Assembly: GCA_009780985.1 (NCBI GenBank)
Contig: WQYZ01000014.1
Coordinates: forward strand, 1-42,320
Length of the DNA stretch: 42,320 bases
From: Oscillospiraceae bacterium
GTDB taxonomy: Bacteria; Bacillota; Clostridia; Oscillospirales; WRJC01
Direction of reading: 5' to 3'
The notes beneath the pieces were generated by a model. The model was not told the DNA's origin and made no database searches. It saw only the letters and a program-made list of their open reading frames with translations. Below, piece by piece: positions 7,917 to 16,171 of this stretch. Positions within the stretch are counted from its first letter, which is position 1, and each line of letters starts with the position of its first letter. Made by a program: the position numbers and the translations under genes.

Positions 7917-9188
7917 ATGCTGACAGCAGTAGTAGGGATAAACTGGGGAGACGAGGGAAAGGGCAGAATGGTCGATTTGCTCTCGGCGGATTACAATATT
8001 GTATGCCGTTATCAAGGCGGAAACAACGCAGGACATACTGTTGTAAATCATCTCGGCAAATTCGCGCTTCATCTCATGCCGTGCGGGATTTTCAGGGAGA
8101 CGACTGTAAATGTTCTCGGCAATGGGATGGTTGTGGATTTGGAGCATTTATGCAAAGAAATGGACGATTTAAAGAGTAAAGGAATAAAAATTTCGCCGGA
8201 TAATCTGAAAATCAGCGATAAGGCGACGATATGTATGCCGTATCACAGGTTATTGGAAGTTTTAGAAGAGGACAGATTAGCTGAAAAAAAACAGGGCTCG
8301 ACAAGACGCGGGATTGCTCCGGTATATTCAGATAAATATATGCGGAAAAGTCTTAGAATGAACGATTTGTTTGACTTTTCGACTTTAAAAGAAAAAGTCG
8401 AGGATTTAGTCGAATGGAAAAATCTATTTATAGTTGGTGGATATAAAGAAGAAGCGATAAAATCCGCCGATATGTTGGATTGGCTGAAAAAATACGGCGG
8501 CGAAATTCTGCCGTATATTATAGATACTACTGAATATTTATCAAAAGCGGCTGATGAGGGCAAAAAAATAATGTTCGAGGGACAGCTCGGCACTCTCAGG
8601 GATATAGAATACGGCATATATCCGTACACAACATCGTCGCAGGCTATCGCGTCATACGCTACTACCGGAGCGGGAATCCCGTTTAAAAAACTTGACAATA
8701 CTATAGGGATTATGAAAGCCTTTTCGAGCAGTGTGGGAGAAGGACCGTTTACTGCCGAATTTTTCGGCGATGAGGCTGCAAAGTTCAGGGAAGTTACGGA
8801 AGAATACGGGGCCTCTACGGGAAGACCGCGCCGCGTCGGCGGATTTGACGTTCCGGCGTCGAAATACGGCGTCAGAATACAGGGAGCGGATTATCTCGCT
8901 CTCACAAAACTCGATATGATGTCATATTTTGACAAAATCCCGGTCTGCGCGGCGTATGAAATCGACGGCGTTAAAACTACGGATTTTCCTGTAGGCGACA
9001 GACTGACGCGGGCAAAACCGGTTTACGAATATTTAGACGGATTTAAAGAAGACATATCAAATTGCAAAAAACCGGAAGATTTGCCTAAGAATGCGCTCGC
9101 GTATATAAAATACGTGGAAAAGGCAGTGAACTGCCATATAAAATACGTGTCGGTCGGACCGGAAAGAGAACATTATATTGTGATGTAA
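7917..9188 (+). CDS. purA: Adenylosuccinate synthetase
   Basis: PurA condenses IMP with aspartate, using GTP, to make adenylosuccinate, the committed step to AMP. The 423-residue protein opens with VVGINWGDEGKGRMVD, where GDEGKG is the GTP P-loop, and the catalytic Asp and His blocks (NNAGHTVV) follow. Further family blocks are GSTRRGIAPVYSDK, the IMP-binding STGRPRR, and the C-terminal VSVGPEREHYIV. GGGAGG lies 9 bases before the ATG. The next gene is the purF homologue, 56 bases downstream, so the two may be cotranscribed. Confidence 0.97.
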   Translation: MLTAVVGINWGDEGKGRMVDLLSADYNIVCRYQGGNNAGHTVVNHLGKFALHLMPCGIFRETTVNVLGNGMVVDLEHLCKEMDDLKSKGIKISPDNLKISDKATICMPYHRLLEVLEEDRLAEKKQGSTRRGIAPVYSDKYMRKSLRMNDLFDFSTLKEKVEDLVEWKNLFIVGGYKEEAIKSADMLDWLKKYGGEILPYIIDTTEYLSKAADEGKKIMFEGQLGTLRDIEYGIYPYTTSSQAIASYATTGAGIPFKKLDNTIGIMKAFSSSVGEGPFTAEFFGDEAAKFREVTEEYGASTGRPRRVGGFDVPASKYGVRIQGADYLALTKLDMMSYFDKIPVCAAYEIDGVKTTDFPVGDRLTRAKPVYEYLDGFKEDISNCKKPEDLPKNALAYIKYVEKAVNCHIKYVSVGPEREHYIVM

Positions 9189-9244
9189 TATATTTTGCAT
9201 TTTTAATTATTAATTATTAATTGTTATCAAGGGAGGAATATCTT

Positions 9245-10624
9245 ATTTTCGGAGTAAGTATAAATAATAAATACGGCGAGGACGCGGCGGAATTTGCATA
9301 CGCGGGTCTTTTAGCCTTACAGCATAGGGGACAGGAGGGCGCGGGAATTGCCGTTTTGTCCGGCAACTCTATAGTATGCCATAAAAATCAGGGGCTTGTC
9401 AGCGAGGTTTTTTCAGGAGAAGCGTTAAAATGTCTTAAAAGTCGCAGCGCAGTCGGAAATTGCATGTATTCGACACATATAAACAATACTGATATTGTCA
9501 ATAACGTCAACGATATTACCGAAGACGTTCAGCCGGTTTTTACAGAGTATTTGACCGGAAGAATCGCGACGGTTCACAGCGGGAATGTGATTAACGCAAA
9601 AGAGCTGAAAGCCGAGCTTATGACATACGGCATAGCGTTTATGGGGACGTCGGACAGCGAGGTTATATCTAAACTTATTGCGTATCACAGCACAAAAGAA
9701 AAAAGCGTTGTGAACGGCGTCAAAGTCGCTGCAGAATTGTTAAAAGGGGCGTTTTCGCTCGTCGTTTTGAGCACGGAGAACAATAAATTAATCGCGGTGC
9801 GGGATTCGAGCGGGTTCAGACCGCTGTGCATGGGAAAAAATGAACGCGGGATTGCCGTGGCGTCGGAAAGCTGCGCGCTTGACACAAACGGTTTCGGTTT
9901 TGTGAGAGATATAAAACCGGGCGAAATCGTCGTCGCCGAGGACGGCAAGATAACATACGAAGAAGTAGTTTTAACCCCGAAAATAAAAAATGCGGGAGTA
10001 TGTATATTTGAATACGTGTATTTGGCGCGTCCGGATTCTTTTATAGACAGTTTGGGCGTATATGACGCGAAAGTAAATTTAGGTAAAATATTGGCGGAAG
10101 AAAACCCCGCCGAAGCGGATATTGTATGCGCGGTTCCCGAAAGCGGGATTGAAGCCGCAATCGGGTACAGTCAGGAGAGCGGACTGCCATTAATTACGGG
10201 ACTTATCAGGAACAGGTATGTAGGCAGAAGTTTTATATACCCCACGCAGACGCAGAGGGAAAACATAGTCAAAGTAAAATTCAACGCTATGAAATCAAAT
10301 ATAGCGGGCAAGCGTATTGTGCTTGTGGACGACTCTATCGTCAGGGGCACATCAATGAAAATAATCGTGGGCATGATGAAAAACGCTGGGGCAAAAGAAG
10401 TACATTTGCGCATATCGTCGCCGCCGGTAAAATACACGTGCCACTTTGGGGTGGACACAAAAAGCGAGGATGTAATTGCAAACAAGATGAAGCTTGATGA
10501 AATATGTAAAGAAATCGGCGCGGACAGTCTGGGTTATATCAGCTTGGACGGATTAAAAAAAGCGTGCGGAAAATGTTCCCTGCCGCTTTGTGTGCGTTGT
10601 TTTGAGAATAACGGCGAAATGTAG
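9245..10624 (+). CDS. purF: Amidophosphoribosyltransferase homologue with degenerate glutaminase site
   Basis: PurF makes 5-phosphoribosylamine from PRPP and glutamine. The C-terminal PRTase half is intact: PRPP loop VLVDDSIVRGTS, flexible loop RNRYVGRSFIYPTQTQRE, and cysteines suited to the B. subtilis-type Fe-S cluster (CIFEYVY, TCHFG, LCVRC). The N-terminal Ntn glutaminase half is recognisable (LQHRGQEGAGI, TSDSE) but lacks catalytic residues. The nucleophile that should stand as CGIFG is absent (IFGV, preceded by EEYL). RYSTTG reads MYSTHI, so Arg73 (E. coli numbering) is lost. HNGN reads HSGN, so Asn101 is lost. Start: AAGGGAGG (9229-9236) is 8 bases before ATT 9245. The only canonical start is TTG 9221, which lies upstream of that site and has none of its own. 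It may be an ammonia-using enzyme or a paralogue. Confidence 0.85.
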   Translation: MFGVSINNKYGEDAAEFAYAGLLALQHRGQEGAGIAVLSGNSIVCHKNQGLVSEVFSGEALKCLKSRSAVGNCMYSTHINNTDIVNNVNDITEDVQPVFTEYLTGRIATVHSGNVINAKELKAELMTYGIAFMGTSDSEVISKLIAYHSTKEKSVVNGVKVAAELLKGAFSLVVLSTENNKLIAVRDSSGFRPLCMGKNERGIAVASESCALDTNGFGFVRDIKPGEIVVAEDGKITYEEVVLTPKIKNAGVCIFEYVYLARPDSFIDSLGVYDAKVNLGKILAEENPAEADIVCAVPESGIEAAIGYSQESGLPLITGLIRNRYVGRSFIYPTQTQRENIVKVKFNAMKSNIAGKRIVLVDDSIVRGTSMKIIVGMMKNAGAKEVHLRISSPPVKYTCHFGVDTKSEDVIANKMKLDEICKEIGADSLGYISLDGLKKACGKCSLPLCVRCFENNGEM

Positions 10625-10637
10625 GATATAAATATGA

Positions 10638-10689
10638 GATAGGGGCGACATGCCGAACGTGTTCGGCTGGTGGTCGCCCCTATCTTTTT
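10638..10689 (+). terminator. Strong terminator / two-tier palindrome after purF
   Basis: GATAGGGGCGAC (10638-10649) and GTCGCCCCTATC (10673-10684) form a perfect 12-bp stem. A second hairpin lies inside it (GCCGAA/TTCGGC, 10652-10667). TTTTT follows at 10685-10689. It serves the purF end of the purine group. The ends resemble the GTAGGGGCG palindromes elsewhere. Confidence 0.8.
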
Positions 10690-10699
10690 CGCCATAATT

Positions 10700-11536
10700 T
10701 TAATACGTCAGATTTATAACAGCTTTTTCGGTGTCATCAGTTGACGGATAATAATACGCTATTAAGCCGCCGATATCGACATCCTGGAATCCGAACCCGA
10801 GGTATATATTAAAGCTTATTGTTGACGATTGAGTTTCGTCGTTTAAAATTCTTCCTGAGAACCATACTTGCTGCCACGTATCGGTGAGAGGCACATCTCC
10901 GGACGGACTCATTTCGCCTTCAGAACCCCAGTTGTCTGTAGGAGTTTTCAGAGCAAGATGATATTCAGGGTCTTCGGAGTCGTCAACTAATGTGCTGCCC
11001 GGATTTCTTACGCCTTTTATCCACATGACTCCGACTACTAAATCGCCGTTTTGTATCGGAACGTCTTTCTGAAGGGACATGCTGCAGCCTATTTCCCACC
11101 AGTTGGTTGGGTCTGTTGTAACGGAGTAGCGGTATGCCGAAGTGAACGGCACATTGTCCTGACTTAAGTCAAGCTCAGTTTTTTTACATGCGTTTGCGCC
11201 GAGTTTTTTCATAAGGTCGGCTTCGTCTGTTCCCGGGAGGATTTGCACGCCGTTTTTAAGTCCGTTGTTTGCAAGTTCTATCTGAATTTGCTGCCAGTAC
11301 GGAAGATTGGGGTCGATCGGTTCGGTCGGCGCGGGTGTTGTGGGTTCTGCGGTAGTCGTAGGAACTGGAGTTGTGGGCGGAATCGTCGTGGGAGCCGGAG
11401 TCGTATCGGCCGAATCCGTGCCTGCGGCTGTCGTCGAGCCTGTGTCGCCGGATTTCCCGCACGCGAAAGTCATGGGCACGAGCATTACGGCGCACAGAAA
11501 CAATGCAATTAATTTGAGTTTAAAATTTTTTTTCAT
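10700..11536 (-). CDS. Secreted lipoprotein with T/P-rich linker and CBM-like domain, copy 1
   Basis: A 278-residue lipoprotein. Its signal peptide KLIALFLCAVMLVPMTFAC ends in a lipobox whose Cys (residue 26) would be acylated. A Thr/Pro/Ala linker spans about residues 33-75 (TTIPPTTPVPTTTAEPTTPA). The rest is a beta-rich domain with NPTNWW-like and VWFSGRIL motifs and a C-terminal block (GFGFQDVDIGGLIAYYY) that resembles the last strands of CBM4/9-type jelly rolls. I infer a surface carbohydrate- or matrix-binding role. It is paralogous to the gene immediately upstream on the same strand: signal and linker are nearly identical, the domain less so. AAGGAG precedes the ATG. No promoter is visible in the 68 bases between them, so the pair is probably one transcript. 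Confidence 0.8.
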   Translation of the reverse strand: MKKNFKLKLIALFLCAVMLVPMTFACGKSGDTGSTTAAGTDSADTTPAPTTIPPTTPVPTTTAEPTTPAPTEPIDPNLPYWQQIQIELANNGLKNGVQILPGTDEADLMKKLGANACKKTELDLSQDNVPFTSAYRYSVTTDPTNWWEIGCSMSLQKDVPIQNGDLVVGVMWIKGVRNPGSTLVDDSEDPEYHLALKTPTDNWGSEGEMSPSGDVPLTDTWQQVWFSGRILNDETQSSTISFNIYLGFGFQDVDIGGLIAYYYPSTDDTEKAVINLTY

Positions 11537-11604
11537 TAAAAATCTTCTCCTTAATATTTACATTCAAAAAATATAAAATAAAAATTTTACTTTTAAAATC
11601 TTAA

Positions 11605-12453
11605 TTAGTATGTCAGATTTATGACGGCTTTTTCGTTATCTGGAGTTGACGGGAAATAATATGCTATTAAACCTCCGATGTCAATTTCCTGGAATCCGAA
11701 ACCCATAAATATCTGGAACGACAAATTTGACGACTGGGTTTCATCGTTTAAGACTCTTGCTGAAAACCATACTTTCTGCCATGTATTGCTGGTCGAGGGG
11801 TCAAGGAACTGATTACCGGTCGGGCTCATTTCGCCCTCTGTAGCCCAGCTGTCCGTGGGAGTTTTAAGAGCGAGGTAATATTCAGGCGGGTCGGTGTCGG
11901 CTGCTAATGCGCTGCCCGGATTTCTTACGCCTTTTACCCATAAAACGCCGACTACTAAATCGCCGTTTTGCACCGGGACATCTTTCATGCAGTTCATAGA
12001 ACAGTTTACATCCCACCAGTTGGTTGGGTCTTTTGAAACGGTATAACTGTATGCGGCAGTAAAAGGCACATTGTCTTTGCTTACGTCAAGCACTGCTCTT
12101 GTACAGCTGTTTGCGCTGAGTTTTTTCATGAGATCGGCTTCGTCTGTTCCCGGGAGGATTTGCACGCCGTTTTTAAGTCCGTTATTCGAAAGCTCTATTT
12201 GAATTTGCTGCCAGTACGGAAGATTGGGGTCAATCGGTTCGGTCGGCGCAGGCGTCGTGGGTTCGGCGGTAGTCGTAGGAACTGGAGTTGTGGGAGGAAT
12301 CGTCGTGGGAGCCGGAGTGGTGTCAGCCGGAGCCGTGTCTGCGGCTGTCGTTGAGCCTGTGTCGCCGGATTTCCCGCACGCAAAGGTCATAGGCACAAGC
12401 AGAACAGCGCACAGAAACAATGCAATTAATTTGAGCTTAAAATTTTTTTTCAT
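11605..12453 (-). CDS. Secreted lipoprotein with T/P-rich linker and CBM-like domain, copy 2
   Basis: A 282-residue paralogue of the downstream gene. It has the same lipobox (VPMTFAC), the same Thr/Pro linker (about residues 33-75) and the same C-terminal jelly-roll-like end (GFGFQEIDIGGLIAYYFPS). The signal, linker and first 30 residues of the domain (PYWQQIQIELSNNGLKNGVQ) are almost identical to copy 1. The middle differs by many substitutions and by a small insertion near FLDPSTSNTW. This suggests gene conversion or selection on the secretion and linker region. An AAGGAG site precedes the ATG, and the upstream sequence through the ribosome-binding site is also shared between copies. The ligand is unknown. 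Confidence 0.8.
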   Translation of the reverse strand: MKKNFKLKLIALFLCAVLLVPMTFACGKSGDTGSTTAADTAPADTTPAPTTIPPTTPVPTTTAEPTTPAPTEPIDPNLPYWQQIQIELSNNGLKNGVQILPGTDEADLMKKLSANSCTRAVLDVSKDNVPFTAAYSYTVSKDPTNWWDVNCSMNCMKDVPVQNGDLVVGVLWVKGVRNPGSALAADTDPPEYYLALKTPTDSWATEGEMSPTGNQFLDPSTSNTWQKVWFSARVLNDETQSSNLSFQIFMGFGFQEIDIGGLIAYYFPSTPDNEKAVINLTY

Positions 12454-12524
12454 TAAAAATCTTCTCCTTAATATTTTTAAAATTTTTTCTGAATTTTTTA
12501 CATAAAAAACTTTTTACATATATA

Positions 12525-12552
12525 ATTTATCATAAAATGGGAATATTGTCAA
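12525..12552 (-). promoter_or_regulatory. Probable promoter for the lipoprotein pair
   Basis: TTGACA on the minus strand (12552-12547) is followed after 16-17 bp by an AT-rich -10 (ATAAAT/TAAATT, 12530-12524). It lies between the phoH stop and the copy 2 start, which would uncouple the lipoproteins from the phoH operon. Confidence 0.45.
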
Positions 12553-12568
12553 ATACTTTTTTTGATTT

Positions 12569-13618
12569 CTACTGTTTTTTAAAAAATACTTTACGTCTGG
12601 TTGCTGTGTAATCTCTATTGTCTCTGTCTCTATAATCTCTGAAATCCCTGCTGTCTTTTTTTGCCGATTCGTATTTGTCGTATGCCTGTATGATTTTCTG
12701 GACAAGTCTGTGACGAACGACATCTCGTTCCGTAAAATAATGTATTGCTATATCGTCTATGTTTTTTAGTATTTTAGTCGCTTCTATAAGTCCGCTTTTT
12801 GTATCTCGGGGCAGATCTATCTGGGTTATGTCGCCGGTAACTATGGCTTTCGAGTTGAATCCGAGACGGGTCAGAAACATTTTCATCTGTGCGGGAGTAG
12901 TGTTCTGGGCTTCGTCGAGTATGATAAAAGAGTCGTCGAGTGTGCGTCCGCGCATATATGCGAGCGGCGCGATTTCTATTACGTTACGCTCGGCGTATTT
13001 AGTATATCCCTCGTAGCTTAGCATCTCGTACAAAGCATCATATAGCGGTCGCAGATACGGATCTATTTTATTCTGCAAATCTCCGGGGAGAAATCCAAGT
13101 TTTTCCCCCGCTTCAACTGCCGGACGCGTTAAAACTATCCTGCTGACTTTTTTATTTTTAAGAGCCGTCACAGCCATTGCGACGGCGAGAAAAGTTTTCC
13201 CGGTTCCCGCAGGTCCAACCCCGAAAACCACCGTGTTTTTCTTTATAGCCTCGACATAGCTTTTCTGTCCGATTGTTTTGGCTTTTATAGGTTTCCCTTT
13301 TGACGTTATACATATGCAGTCGTTGTCTAACCCCGCGAGTTCGCTTTTTTTATTGTCGTTAATCATAGTTATCGCGTAATTTATGTTTTGTTCAGTCAGA
13401 GTCTCGTTGAAATTCAGCAGATTCACGAGATAGTCTATGGTATCTGCGGCTTTTTTTATATTTTCATCGGATTCCCCGGCTATTTTTACTTTTCCTTCGT
13501 CCTGGTTTGAAATTTTAACGTCAAATTCTGTCTCCAATATGATTATGTTGCAGTCCAATTCCCCGAAAAGATACGGGATTTTGTCCGGTCTTTTTATATC
13601 GATATATTTTTCTGTCAT
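12569..13618 (-). CDS. phoH: PhoH-family ATPase
   Basis: A 349-residue cytoplasmic ATPase of the PhoH/YbeZ family, linked in other bacteria to RNA metabolism and ribosome maturation together with YbeY. Residues 1-80 form a KH-like N-terminal region. The P-loop GPAGTGKT lies at 135-142 and Walker B (FIILDEAQN) at 231-239. The typical TRPAVEAGEKLGFLPGD block lies between them, and VTGDITQIDLP follows. The C-terminal tail is charged and rich in Arg and Asp. The order yqfC-yqfD-phoH matches B. subtilis. The genes expected next there (yqfF, ybeY) are not found here; the lipoprotein pair follows instead. Confidence 0.94.
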   Translation of the reverse strand: MTEKYIDIKRPDKIPYLFGELDCNIIILETEFDVKISNQDEGKVKIAGESDENIKKAADTIDYLVNLLNFNETLTEQNINYAITMINDNKKSELAGLDNDCICITSKGKPIKAKTIGQKSYVEAIKKNTVVFGVGPAGTGKTFLAVAMAVTALKNKKVSRIVLTRPAVEAGEKLGFLPGDLQNKIDPYLRPLYDALYEMLSYEGYTKYAERNVIEIAPLAYMRGRTLDDSFIILDEAQNTTPAQMKMFLTRLGFNSKAIVTGDITQIDLPRDTKSGLIEATKILKNIDDIAIHYFTERDVVRHRLVQKIIQAYDKYESAKKDSRDFRDYRDRDNRDYTATRRKVFFKKQ

Positions 13619-13672
13619 AAAATTATATATACACCTATCTTTTTAAATTAATTATATTGTTTGTTGCAATTA

Positions 13673-14896
13673 TTATTTTTCCGTCTGTATATTTGTGTTA
13701 AACGGCACTTCTTTTGCAATGTTTTCTATACATTCCACTTCGCATTTCATATAATAATAATCATCTTTAATTTCTCCCCCATAAAAATTTTTTGATTTAA
13801 TTTCGACTATATCTTTGTCATTCTCAAATCTACTTTCTATTATACCATTTATTTTAGAAATTGCAATATCTTTCGCTGTTTCTTCATCAATAATTATTTC
13901 TTTTTTTTGAAATTCGACATATTCGGACGTTGATATTTTTACGGGAAGGACGACGGCGTTAAATAAAGTCAGATTTTCAGTCTTTTTTATTTTGTCATAT
14001 TTCTCCATAGAAATTTTATTATTTAAGTAAAGATTTATATTTTTGCCGAGAATACTTAAAGTATTTTTTTCGGCTCTATTTCCGGTATATTCTTTTTCAG
14101 ACGATTTGAGCGGGATTTCTACTTCTATTATTCGTGTTGTTTCCGCGAGCACTTTGCCTGCCGCATGTTTTATACGCACTCCGAGCGCATTTGAGTTGAC
14201 TGCGCCGCTTATCAGCAAATCGCCTTTTTGCACGGTATTGTCGAGCGTCGCCACTTTCGTGCCGTCATATGCGTCCATATAGACTATTTTGCCGGATTTT
14301 GACGCCACTACGTTTGTAGGGGTTGTCTGGTCTACTATTGTCACGGGCTCTTCCCTTTTTTTTACTTCCACATACGCCACAGTACCTTTGATATTCACGG
14401 CGATCCACGCGATATTTTTATTTGCGAGAATAGCTTTTGTCTGTAATTCGAACGGGTCGATTTTCGGGATATACGCGCCGGTTTTACAGCCGAGATTTTC
14501 GAGCAGCTCAATGATTTCAGCATTGTTGGGATAATCCGATTTGTCTATTTTTATATCCCAAATATAAAACGTAGACATATAAATCAGTATAAATCCAGCG
14601 ACTGCGCCGGTATACAGTCCGAGCCTGTATTTGTGACGCTCAAGCAAAAATTTTATGCCTTTTTTTGATACGATTTCACAGTTCGTATGCGTTTTTCTTG
14701 CTATTTCATCAAATACGTATTTGCGCGCGTATCTTGACGCCGTTTTGAAATTAAGCTCGTTCTCCGAGATTTTTTCTATGCCCCAGAATTTTATACGTAA
14801 GTTCATCAGCATATTTATAAATCTCTCGGGTTTTGCGCCTTTTATTTTTACTGTGACATACCCGAAAAGAAAGTTATATAAATTTATGAAAAACAT
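13673..14896 (-). CDS. yqfD: Sporulation protein YqfD
   Basis: A 407-residue protein of the YqfD family, expressed in the mother cell under sigma-E in B. subtilis and needed for efficient sporulation. It has a cytoplasmic N-terminal part that begins FLFGYVTVKIKGAKPERFIN. One membrane segment lies at about residues 91-112 (LGLYTGAVAGFILIYMSTFY), after RHKYR. A long extracytoplasmic part follows, with the family's NIAWIAVNIKGTVAYVEV, VASKSGKIVYMDAYDGT and KGDLLISGAV (lipoyl/barrel-sandwich-like) blocks. GGGAG lies 8 bases before the ATG. It lies between yqfC and phoH on the minus strand with short gaps, consistent with one operon. Confidence 0.92.
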   Translation of the reverse strand: MFFINLYNFLFGYVTVKIKGAKPERFINMLMNLRIKFWGIEKISENELNFKTASRYARKYVFDEIARKTHTNCEIVSKKGIKFLLERHKYRLGLYTGAVAGFILIYMSTFYIWDIKIDKSDYPNNAEIIELLENLGCKTGAYIPKIDPFELQTKAILANKNIAWIAVNIKGTVAYVEVKKREEPVTIVDQTTPTNVVASKSGKIVYMDAYDGTKVATLDNTVQKGDLLISGAVNSNALGVRIKHAAGKVLAETTRIIEVEIPLKSSEKEYTGNRAEKNTLSILGKNINLYLNNKISMEKYDKIKKTENLTLFNAVVLPVKISTSEYVEFQKKEIIIDEETAKDIAISKINGIIESRFENDKDIVEIKSKNFYGGEIKDDYYYMKCEVECIENIAKEVPFNTNIQTEK

Positions 14897-14930
14897 ATAA
14901 TCCGCTCCCGTTAATATATTAATATTTATT

Positions 14931-15266
14931 TTACATATTAAATTCTACATTTTTTATAAATCCCCGTATCGCAATTATATTTTTGGTGAGATTATTTAAA
15001 GTCAATGCTCTGCCTGATATGCATATTCTGCAATATTTTGTCTCTAAGAGTATTTTTTCTTGTTCGTAAGATAAAAGACCGGTGCAGCCGTCGATTATTA
15101 TCTCGCGGTTTCCCCGTATCTGAATTGACGGGAAGTTTTTAAACGTACCCTGCGGCAGCGACAGTATTTCCGCGAGTCTGTCCGATTTATATTTTTTTGA
15201 AATATCAGTATCTTCGTCATTTCTATTAGCTTTATTATTTTTATTTTTTTTGTTGAATAAATTCAC
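14931..15266 (-). CDS. yqfC: Sporulation protein YqfC
   Basis: The long open frame to 15341 is not the likely gene. A GTG at 15266 has GGAGG exactly 8 bases upstream and gives 111 residues, close to the usual 90-95. The start is MNLFNKKNKNN, a Lys/Asn-rich extension. The conserved domain follows: LAEILSLPQGTFKNFPSIQIRGNREIIIDG and GLLSYEQEKILLETKYCRICISG, with IRGFIKNVEF at the end, the family's final strand. The family is mother-cell specific in B. subtilis and sits directly before yqfD, as here. I could not identify a convincing sigma-E promoter upstream. Confidence 0.85.
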   Translation of the reverse strand: MNLFNKKNKNNKANRNDEDTDISKKYKSDRLAEILSLPQGTFKNFPSIQIRGNREIIIDGCTGLLSYEQEKILLETKYCRICISGRALTLNNLTKNIIAIRGFIKNVEFNM

Positions 15267-15376
15267 AGAATAATCCTCCGTTTTTTTATTGGCTAATATA
15301 TTACAATAAAATTTATGCGAATACTTTTTATATAAGTACAATTTAAAATAAATATCAAATAAATATTAAAAAAACC

Positions 15377-15405
15377 TTGAAATATCTGCGGCTGTATGCT
15401 ATAAT
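15377..15405 (+). promoter_or_regulatory. Sigma-A promoter for the DUF4870-like gene
   Basis: TTGAAA (15377-15382), a 17-bp spacer and TATAAT (15400-15405), with an extended -10 TG (ATGCTATAAT). It starts about 80 bases before the ATG at 15486. Confidence 0.8.
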
Positions 15406-15485
15406 AAGAAAAAAGACTGAGAAGCATAAGTCTAATTGTCCGGTAATATTTATAAATATATATTAATTTAAAGGAGTAGAAACTT

Positions 15486-16082
15486 ATGAAAACAACAGTA
15501 ATTCAACCGCACAAATCATCTCTCGGCATGGACGCGAACATAGCAGTACTGCTGACCTATATAATTATGGCAGTTGTATCGTGGATACCTTACATAGGAT
15601 ATATATCGTGGGCTGTTCCAATCGTAATTTTCTTTATGGAGAAAGAAAGTAAATTCGTGAAATTTCAGGCAGTTCAAGCGCTTATCATCGGGATTGTCAG
15701 GGAGATAATCGCTATTATATTTGCGATTATTGTCTGGGCTGTAACTCCCAAAGATATAGTCGGTATTTTAACTTTAAACAGTTGGGGCGCTGCGGCGTTT
15801 GTGGGAGGTATCTCCGTAATCGTAGGTCTTGCCATCACTGTTCTTGTTATATACGTTATAGTTAAAGCATACGGATATAAACAGATTGAACTGCCGATGA
15901 TCGCTCCTATTGCCGCTAAAGCAAGCGAAAAATTAGAAAATATGAACATAAATTTTAATCAGAATCAAAATCAACAAAACAACATGAATCAGAACCAGCA
16001 GAACAACTCAAATTCAAATCAGCAGGATCAGCAAAATCAAAACGATTCAAATAACTCGAATAATACAGATAATCAGCCGTGA
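15486..16082 (+). CDS. DUF4870/Tic20-like membrane protein with Q/N-rich tail
   Basis: A 198-residue protein. The first 140 residues hold about three or four membrane segments: an N-terminal block (NIAVLLTYIIMAVVSWIPYI), the amphipathic KFVKFQAVQALIIG loop typical of DUF4870 (where an H/Q-rich QA.QAL motif is conserved), and two further helices. A juxtamembrane segment (AKASEKLENMNINFN) leads to a 45-residue tail made almost only of Asn, Gln, Ser and Asp, from about residue 154 to the end. Tails of this type are low-complexity and prion-like in composition. It has AGGAG 9 bases before the ATG, its own promoter and its own terminator, so it is monocistronic. Function unknown. Confidence 0.8.
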   Translation: MKTTVIQPHKSSLGMDANIAVLLTYIIMAVVSWIPYIGYISWAVPIVIFFMEKESKFVKFQAVQALIIGIVREIIAIIFAIIVWAVTPKDIVGILTLNSWGAAAFVGGISVIVGLAITVLVIYVIVKAYGYKQIELPMIAPIAAKASEKLENMNINFNQNQNQQNNMNQNQQNNSNSNQQDQQNQNDSNNSNNTDNQP

Positions 16083-16101
16083 ATTACATAATTTAACGCA
16101 A

Positions 16102-16139
16102 AAAAGATGATTTCCAAAATACTGGAAATCATCTTTTTT
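16102..16139. terminator. Bidirectional intrinsic terminator
   Basis: GATGATTTCCA (16106-16116) and TGGAAATCATC (16123-16133) form a perfect 11-bp stem with an AAATAC loop. T6 follows on the plus strand and A-rich sequence precedes it. It separates the convergent DUF4870-like gene and the surface protein gene. Confidence 0.9.
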
Positions 16140-16171
16140 ATTAAGTTATGGGTCAATAACTTTTATTACAA

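Noticed and set aside
11243-12505. Several 60-95-residue frames opposite the lipoprotein linkers (Gly/Val/Ser- or Arg-rich)
   Set aside because: They mirror the Thr/Pro codon repeats of the two lipoprotein linkers. Their composition is explained by the sense strand.
14931-15341. YqfC starting at ATG 15341 (136 residues)
   Set aside because: GTG 15266 has GGAGG at 8 bases and gives a length nearer to the family; the extra 25 residues have no conserved features.
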